Source: Roseococcus microcysteis (GTDB taxonomy: Bacteria > Pseudomonadota > Alphaproteobacteria > Acetobacterales > Acetobacteraceae). Taken from it: a DNA stretch of 64,000 nt. The position numbers and the translations under genes are program-made. The notes beneath the pieces were generated by a model, which saw only the letters and a program-made list of their open reading frames with translations, did not search any database and had not been told where the DNA came from. How positions within the stretch are numbered: position 1 is the first letter of the stretch; every line of letters starts with the position of its first letter. This document shows positions 59,086-64,000 of this stretch, one piece after another. The stretch is from the NCBI RefSeq assembly GCF_014764365.1, contig NZ_CP061718.1:1116001-1180000 (forward strand), in the 5' to 3' direction.

Positions 59086-59867
59086 TCGCGCGCCGCCTCG
59101 CCCTCGCCCTGCCCGCACTGGCCCTTTCCCGGCCCGCCGCCGCCTTCACCTTGCAAGGGCGCCCCGAACAGGGCGGGCTACTGCGCGGCGAAGGGGCGGC
59201 GGGCCGAGCCGTCACTCTCGACGGCCGCGCGGTGCGCGTCTCGCCAGATGGCCGCTTCGCGCTAGGTTTCGGCCGTGACCACGCCTCGCGCGCCACGCTG
59301 CGCGTGGGCGCCGAGACGCGCGTGCTGGAGGTGGCGCCGCGCGACTGGCGCATCCAGCACATCACCGGCCTGCCGCCCGCCCAGGTCACGCCCGATGCCG
59401 AGGCGCTGCGCCGCATCGGCGCGGAGCGCACGCGCCTGGCCCAGGCGCGCGCCACGGATACGCCGCGCACGGATTTCACCGGCGACCTCGCCTGGCCCGC
59501 GCGCGGGCGCATCAGCGGCGTCTTCGGCAGCCAGCGCGTGCTGAACGGCCAGCCCCGCGCGCCGCATTATGGGCTCGACATCGCGGGGCCGGTGGGCACG
59601 CCCATCGCCGCCACCCTGCCCGGCCGCGTGACGCTGGCGGCGGATTTCTTCTTCTTCGGCAAGCTGGTGGTGCTGGACCACGGCCATGGGGTCCACAGCC
59701 TCTACGCCCACCTGAACGACATCCATGTGGCCGAGGGCGCCGAGGTGAACCAGGGCGCCCGCATCGCCGACATGGGCGCCACGGGCCGTGTCACCGGCCC
59801 GCATCTCCATTTCAGCCTGGGCTGGTATGCGACCTGGCTGGATCCGGAGCCGCTGCTGCCGGGATGA
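59082..59867 (+). CDS. Exported M23 family metallopeptidase
   Basis: A 261-residue protein with signal peptide MIARRLALALPALALSRPAAA, an Ig-like N-terminal region and an M23 domain. The zinc ligands are in PHYGLDIAGPVGTP (H-x3-D) and TGPHLHFSLGWY (H-x-H), with LVVLDHGHGVHSLYAHL between them. It probably cleaves peptidoglycan peptide bonds. Its ATG overlaps the xseA stop by 4 bases. Its last 56 bases overlap the 3' end of the opposite-strand membrane-protein gene. Confidence 0.87.
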   Translation: MIARRLALALPALALSRPAAAFTLQGRPEQGGLLRGEGAAGRAVTLDGRAVRVSPDGRFALGFGRDHASRATLRVGAETRVLEVAPRDWRIQHITGLPPAQVTPDAEALRRIGAERTRLAQARATDTPRTDFTGDLAWPARGRISGVFGSQRVLNGQPRAPHYGLDIAGPVGTPIAATLPGRVTLAADFFFFGKLVVLDHGHGVHSLYAHLNDIHVAEGAEVNQGARIADMGATGRVTGPHLHFSLGWYATWLDPEPLLPG

Positions 59868-61230
59868 CGACCTGCCGCGGGCGCCAGAACACCACCGCCG
59901 CCAGCGGCAGGAACCAGGCGATGCGCGCCTGGTAGCGCGGATGCGGCCCCGACAGCGCGCCCACCGCCAGCGCATTGCCCGTCATCCCCACCAGCAGCGC
60001 CAGCAGCAGCCCCAGCGCCCGCGCATCCCGCGCCGCATGGGCCCGTGCCCAGGCCAGCAGCGCGAAGGGCGCGGCCAGGATCAGCACCAGGGGGAAGACC
60101 CGCGCCACGGCCAGGGCCCAGGCGTTCAGCTCGTCGCGCTGCTGCAGGGCGGACTGGAAACGGGCCACCTCGGCGGCCGGGAAGCCGTTGCGCAGATGCG
60201 GGATGACGCCATAGCCCACATCCCGCCGGCGGGTGGTGTCGCCGAGGCCGGACAAGGTCATCTGCGTCAGGAAATTGCCCAGCCCCAGCATCACCACCGT
60301 GCCGGGCTCGCGCCGCAGGGTCTCCATCACGATCTCGCGCGCCTCCGGGGCGATCTCGCGGCCGCCCAGGAAGATGGCCGTGCCGTCGGGGCGGCGGTTC
60401 ATCGCGCTGGTGTTGTTCCAGAGGAACTCATCCGCATCATCCGGCAATTGGCCCACGAATTGGCAGAGATACCAGCCGCGCTCCGGGCAGAGGGCCGCGA
60501 TGGTGCGCTGGGCCGGCCCGTCCGCGATCATCCGCGCCAGCAGGAAGGTGCTGCCATAGGGCGAGATGGAGAGGCGCCCATGTCCCACCACATTCGTCAC
60601 CAGCAGCAGGGCGATGGCGCCCAGCAGCGGCACCGCGGCCCGCAGCGCCACGCCCCAGCCCGCCCGCAGCAGCAGGGCCAGCACCAGCACCGCGAAGATC
60701 ACCGGCAAATTCGACAGATGCGAGGCCACGGCGATGGGCGTCAGCAGCAGCAGCCAGGCGCGCTCGGCCCGGCTCAGTGCCGGCCAGCCCCAGGCCAGCA
60801 GCGCCGTGCCCAGGATGGCGACCGGCGTCAGCACATCGGGCATGACGATGGAGACGGACCAGGGCAGCGCCGTCAGCGCCGCAAGCCCCAGGCACAGCGC
60901 CACATGCCGGCGCGGCGAGCCCCACCCCACCACGCGCCCCAGCAGCCACACCATGTGCGAGACGATGAGCGCATGGGCGATGACGGTGAACCACAGCGAG
61001 ACATGCTGGTGGAACACCCAGGCGAAGGGCCCGTAGATCCAGGGCTTGTCCCAGATCATCAGCGGCACGACGGTCTGGGAGATGAAGGCCCCCGTGTCGC
61101 TGAAGATGACCGGATAGCCGTTCAGCACCGCGGGCCAGAGCAGCAGCAGCGCCCCGCCCAGTATGGCGACCAGCGCCGCCGCCCTCTTGATGGGAGGGGG
61201 CGCGGGGACAGGCTTCGGCGGGGCTACCAA
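59812..61230 (-). CDS. Polytopic membrane protein, unknown function
   Basis: A 472-residue protein with about 10 hydrophobic helices, starting after a Pro-rich N-terminus (APPKPVPAPPPIKR). Between helices 1 and 2 it has NGYPVIFSDTGAFIS, reminiscent of membrane glycosyltransferases with an acidic first loop. A large loop (about 225-330) contains CPERGWYLCQF. No family confidently recognised. It overlaps moaE by 7 bases on the same strand and overlaps the M23 gene tail to tail by 56 bases. Confidence 0.7.
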   Translation of the reverse strand: MVAPPKPVPAPPPIKRAAALVAILGGALLLLWPAVLNGYPVIFSDTGAFISQTVVPLMIWDKPWIYGPFAWVFHQHVSLWFTVIAHALIVSHMVWLLGRVVGWGSPRRHVALCLGLAALTALPWSVSIVMPDVLTPVAILGTALLAWGWPALSRAERAWLLLLTPIAVASHLSNLPVIFAVLVLALLLRAGWGVALRAAVPLLGAIALLLVTNVVGHGRLSISPYGSTFLLARMIADGPAQRTIAALCPERGWYLCQFVGQLPDDADEFLWNNTSAMNRRPDGTAIFLGGREIAPEAREIVMETLRREPGTVVMLGLGNFLTQMTLSGLGDTTRRRDVGYGVIPHLRNGFPAAEVARFQSALQQRDELNAWALAVARVFPLVLILAAPFALLAWARAHAARDARALGLLLALLVGMTGNALAVGALSGPHPRYQARIAWFLPLAAVVFWRPRQVVIPAAAAPDPARSHTSPG

Positions 61231-61667
61231 CGCGCGGCCGCCGCGTCATCCTCGGCGCGCGCTTCGACCCAGCGCGGCGCGCCCTCCCGCGGTTCCTCGC
61301 GCTTCCAGAAGGGGGCCTTGGTCTTGAGCCAGTCCATCAGGAAGGCGCAGGCTTCCAGCGCCGCGGCCCGGTGAGCGCTGGCGGCCAGGACCAGCACGAT
61401 CGGCTCGCCGGGGGTGAGGCGCCCCACGCGATGGATGATGGTGCAGCCCGTCAGCGGCCAGCGTTGCATGGCGTCCTCCGCGATGCGCGTCAGCGCCCGT
61501 TCCGTCATGGCGGGGTAATGCTCCAGCACCATGGCGGCCAGGCCGTCATCGGCGCGGCAAATCCCCGTGAAGCTGGCCAACGCGCCAATGTCGTCGCGGG
61601 ATGCGGTGAGGCGCGCCATTTCGGCCGCCACGTCGAAGGGAGCTTCCTGGACGAGGATGCGGGGCAT
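61224..61667 (-). CDS. moaE: Molybdopterin synthase catalytic subunit MoaE
   Basis: A 147-residue protein: ALASFTGICRADDGLAAMVLEHYPAM, WPLTGCTIIHRVGRLTPGEPIVLVLAASAHR, and active-site lysines in MDWLKTKAPFWKREE. It transfers sulfur from MoaD thiocarboxylate onto cPMP to form molybdopterin. Six bases downstream of moaD. Confidence 0.93.
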   Translation of the reverse strand: MPRILVQEAPFDVAAEMARLTASRDDIGALASFTGICRADDGLAAMVLEHYPAMTERALTRIAEDAMQRWPLTGCTIIHRVGRLTPGEPIVLVLAASAHRAAALEACAFLMDWLKTKAPFWKREEPREGAPRWVEARAEDDAAAARW

Positions 61668-61673
61668 GGGGGG

Positions 61674-61925
61674 TCAGCCCCCCGTGACGGGGGGGAAGAA
61701 GGCCACCTCATCGCCGGGCTTCACCGGGTCATCGGGGGTCGCGAAGTCGAGGTTCACCGCGCAGCGCACCCCCTTGCCGGCGGCGAAGGCCTCGGCATGG
61801 GCGGGGCTGCGCGCGGCCATGTGCGCGATGAGGTCGCGGACGGTGACGACGCCTTCCGGCGGCGTGATCTCCTCCTCGGCCAAGCCGAGCTTTTCGCGCA
61901 GCCAGGCGAAATACAGGATCTTCAT
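61674..61925 (-). CDS. moaD: Molybdopterin synthase sulfur carrier MoaD
   Basis: An 83-residue ubiquitin-fold protein starting MKILYFAWLREKLGL and ending in the Gly-Gly needed for thiocarboxylation (PPVTGG). Partner of MoaE, encoded immediately downstream. Five bases after the preceding lipoprotein gene. Confidence 0.93.
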   Translation of the reverse strand: MKILYFAWLREKLGLAEEEITPPEGVVTVRDLIAHMAARSPAHAEAFAAGKGVRCAVNLDFATPDDPVKPGDEVAFFPPVTGG

Positions 61926-61930
61926 GCCGC

Positions 61931-62506
61931 TCAGCGGGGCGCGGGCACGAGTCGGGGCGGCGTGCCGGGCTCGATGATGGTGACGGTCCCGCCATCGCGG
62001 ATCGCCACGCCCGAGCCGCGCGGCGAGAGCGTGCCCTGCACCCGGTCATTGCCGCCGGTGGTCACGGCCGCGCCATCGGGCGTGTTGATGATGCGCCCAT
62101 CGGCGCGGGGCGCGATGCGCTGCATGGGCGGCTGGCGGGGCGCCTCGGGGAAGGTGGCGCGCGGCAGGCCGCGCAGGGCGGCGTCGGGGTCGGCCATGGT
62201 GGCGCGCTGGCCTTCCTGCTCCGGCCAGACATTGCCGGGCTCGACCGTCAGCACCGGGGCATCGGCCACGGGGCCGCTGCGGAGGCGCTGGATGGTCAGG
62301 CTGTCGGTCGGGAAATCCACGCCCCCGCCCGAGTAGGACGGTGACAGCCCCGGCACGCGCATCCCGCCCATGCCGCCACAGGCCGAGAGCAGCAGCCCGG
62401 CCAGGGCGAGGGCGGCGATATTTCCAGCAGGGATCAAAGGCTTGGCCACTTGCGGCACCTTTCCTATCGCGGCGCGCGCGGCGCCGGGAAGAGCGTGTTC
62501 GGTCAT
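61931..62506 (-). CDS. Hypothetical lipoprotein between pgsA and moaD
   Basis: A 191-residue protein with an unusually long leader and a hydrophobic core IAALALAGLLLSACGG ending in a lipobox (LSAC) at about residue 44. The rest is Pro/Gly-rich and low in structure signals (GGGVDFPTDSLTIQRL, TVEPGNVWPEQEG). The start ATG 62506 overlaps the pgsA stop by 4 bases; a start nearer the signal is possible. No family recognised. Probably exported and lipid-anchored. Confidence 0.6.
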   Translation of the reverse strand: MTEHALPGAARAAIGKVPQVAKPLIPAGNIAALALAGLLLSACGGMGGMRVPGLSPSYSGGGVDFPTDSLTIQRLRSGPVADAPVLTVEPGNVWPEQEGQRATMADPDAALRGLPRATFPEAPRQPPMQRIAPRADGRIINTPDGAAVTTGGNDRVQGTLSPRGSGVAIRDGGTVTIIEPGTPPRLVPAPR

Positions 62507-63105
62507 CGGCGGTCGGCCTCGGGGGCCGCGCCGGGGGGGCGGGCGGCGTGGCGCAGCCCGGCCACCCAGTAGTCCCACCCTGTCATGAGGGTGAGCGCGG
62601 CCGCCGTCCAGAGCATGGCCTCGCCGATGATGGAGACGGGCAGGAAGCCGAGGCCGATCACCGCCGCCCCCGTATCGCCGGCCAGCAGCACACCCAGCGC
62701 GCCCATCTGGAAGCCCGTCTTCCACTTGGCGAGCTTCGTCACCGGCAGCCCCACCTTCAGCCCCGCCAGATATTCGCGCAGGCCCGAGACCAGGATCTCG
62801 CGCAGCAGGATGACGATGGCGGGCAGCAGGCCGAATTCGCCCAGCCGGTCGAAGCCGGCCAGCAGCATCAACGCGGCGCCGACCAGCAGCTTGTCCGCGA
62901 TGGGGTCCAGCATGCGGCCGAAATCGGAGGTGATCTGCCAGTCCCGCGCCAGCTTGCCGTCGAAATAGTCGGTGATGGCGGCGGCGGAGAACACGGCGCA
63001 GGCCGCCATGTCCGCCCAGGGCGCCTGGATGGCGACCAGGAGCACCATCACCGGAATGGCGAGGATGCGGGAGATGGTGAGCAGGTTGGGAAGATCGGTG
63101 GGCAC
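62503..63105 (-). CDS. pgsA: CDP-diacylglycerol-glycerol-3-phosphate 3-phosphatidyltransferase
   Basis: A 200-residue membrane enzyme with the CDP-alcohol phosphotransferase motif visible in full: D-x2-DG-x2-AR-x8-G-x3-D-x3-D (from DYFDGKLAR to MLDPIADK). It makes phosphatidylglycerol phosphate from CDP-diacylglycerol. The N-terminus NLLTISRILAIPVMV is typical. Encoded 5 bases downstream of uvrC and overlapping the lipoprotein gene, so uvrC-pgsA-lipoprotein-moaD-moaE probably form one transcript. Confidence 0.93.
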   Translation of the reverse strand: MPTDLPNLLTISRILAIPVMVLLVAIQAPWADMAACAVFSAAAITDYFDGKLARDWQITSDFGRMLDPIADKLLVGAALMLLAGFDRLGEFGLLPAIVILLREILVSGLREYLAGLKVGLPVTKLAKWKTGFQMGALGVLLAGDTGAAVIGLGFLPVSIIGEAMLWTAAALTLMTGWDYWVAGLRHAARPPGAAPEADRR

Positions 63106-63110
63106 AGGGG

Positions 63111-64000
63111 TTATGTAGCTTGCCCGAGGCCCGGGTGGAAATGCTGATGAATGCGTTTCGCCAGCCCCGGCCCCACGCCCGGGCAGTTGGCGAGGTCCGC
63201 CTCCCCCGCCTGCTTCACCCCCCGCGCCGAGCCGAAATGGTTCAGCAAACGGCGCTTCACCGCGGGTCCGACGCCTGGAATGTCGTCCAGCTCGGATTTC
63301 GTCAGCGCCTTGGCCCGCCCCGCGCGGTGGCTGCCGATGACGAAGCGGTGCGCCTCGTCGCGCAGACGTTGCAGATAATACAGCACGGGGTCACGTGGCG
63401 GCAGCTGGAAGGGCTCGCGCCCGGCCATGAAGAACCATTCGCGGCCAGCATCGCGGTCGGGCCCCTTGGCCATGGCCAGCAGCGGGATGTCGTGCAGGCC
63501 CAGCTCCTCCATCACCGCCGCCGCGGCCGAAAGCTGCCCCTGCCCGCCATCGATGACCACCAGATCGGGCCAGCCCTCGCCGGTGCGGGAGGGGTCCTCC
63601 TTCAGCGCACGGCCGAAGCGGCGTTCCAGCATCTCGCGCATCATGCCGAAATCGTCGCCGCCCTTGGCTTCCTTGATGCCGAACTTGCGATAGGCCGACT
63701 TCACGAAGCCCTGCGGCCCGCCCACGATCATCGCGCCATAGGCGTTGGTGCCCATGATATGGCTGTTGTCATAGACCTCGATCCGCTCCGGCCGGTCGGG
63801 CAGGTCGAGCAGCCTTTGCACCCCCTCCAGAAGCTGCCCCTGGGCGGTGGATTCCGCGAGGCGCCGCTCCAGCGCCTCGCGCGCATTGGTCTCGGCGTGC
63901 TCCACCACGGCGCGCTTGTCGCCGCGCTGGGGGCGGTGCAGCTCCACGCGCCGCCCGGCCTTCAGCGCCAGCGCCTCGGCCACCAGCGCGGCCTCGGGCA
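63111..64000 (-). CDS. uvrC: Excinuclease ABC subunit C (UvrC), C-terminal part
   Basis: The 5' end lies beyond the window; about 296 residues are visible. The RNase H-like endonuclease domain shows [28 protein letters not shown] and [14 protein letters not shown]. The C-terminus carries a tandem helix-hairpin-helix ([30 protein letters not shown]). UvrC makes the dual incisions in nucleotide-excision repair with UvrA/UvrB; uvrD, encoded at 17874, acts downstream of it. uvrC-pgsA adjacency is widespread. Confidence 0.94.
   Translation of the reverse strand, partial: PEAALVAEALALKAGRRVELHRPQRGDKRAVVEHAETNAREALERRLAESTAQGQLLEGVQRLLDLPDRPERIEVYDNSHIMGTNAYGAMIVGGPQGFVKSAYRKFGIKEAKGGDDFGMMREMLERRFGRALKEDPSRTGEGWPDLVVIDGGQGQLSAAAAVMEELGLHDIPLLAMAKGPDRDAGREWFFMAGREPFQLPPRDPVLYYLQRLRDEAHRFVIGSHRAGRAKALTKSELDDIPGVGPAVKRRLLNHFGSARGVKQAGEADLANCPGVGPGLAKRIHQHFHPGLGQAT

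Noticed and set aside
1-64000. tRNA or rRNA genes, CRISPR arrays, insertion sequences, integrases
   Set aside because: No cloverleaf with a T-loop GGTTCRA core, no regularly spaced repeat-spacer pattern and no transposase or integrase motifs were found by eye.

Overview
The window reads as a chromosomal segment of a GC-rich alphaproteobacterium. The best fit is Acetobacteraceae (Roseomonas-like), inferred from the glyA-nrdR-ribD-ribE-ribB-ribH-nusB-thiL order, the bolA-dnaJ-like-cobS-cobT-rpmB order, several solitary tripartite-tricarboxylate (TctC/Bug) receptors and strong G/C third-position bias. Genes are tightly packed with many 4-base start/stop overlaps. I see no rRNA, tRNA, CRISPR array, insertion sequence, integrase or phage gene, and no gene-free stretch longer than about 300 bases.

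Layout. 1-12.4 kb: the tail of an EAL-domain protein, an envelope M23 peptidase, an M20 amidohydrolase, a class II aldolase, small proteins, a 1434-residue DUF4011-type SF1 helicase with a Vsr-like nuclease domain, a frameshifted Na+/H+ antiporter and mlaA-mlaC. 12.5-17.8 kb: metF with a clear terminator, two TctC-type receptors (one frameshifted), a signal-less NMT1-like protein, RidA and a BASS-type transporter. 17.9-23.7 kb: uvrD-prmA, an exonuclease, a nitroreductase and a hydrolase. 23.8-32.1 kb: rpiB, glyA, nrdR, then an almost completely overlapping run ribD-ribE-ribB-ribH-nusB-thiL-MFS. 32.1-36.3 kb: ada, a PAS/EAL protein and ahpC-ahpD. 36.4-43.2 kb: a minus-strand surface-sugar cluster of two aminotransferases, two glycosyltransferases and a CapD/PglF-type dehydratase. 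43.4-54.3 kb: secB, DUF2889, bolA, a J-domain protein, cobS-orf-cobT, a phytase-like lipoprotein, a degenerate kinase, rpmB and an ATM1-type ABC exporter. 54.3-64 kb: a Nudix hydrolase, a divergent nitrilase, purD, xseA, an M23 peptidase, a membrane protein, moaE-moaD, a lipoprotein, pgsA and the 3' part of uvrC.

Two themes go beyond routine annotation. First, a roughly 210-base five-hairpin element occurs twice in inverted orientation (1873-2090 and 20984-21191). Both copies lie between the 3' ends of convergent genes, and the long central stem carries compensatory base changes. Smaller REP-like palindromes decorate several other gene ends and supply stop codons for neighbouring genes. Second, five genes, and perhaps a sixth, are broken by what looks like one missing base inside a G/C homopolymer. 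One of them is purD, which points to sequence or assembly error more than to real gene decay. The ribB product also carries a GTP cyclohydrolase II-like domain without its zinc cysteines (RibBX-like), so GTP cyclohydrolase II should be encoded elsewhere.
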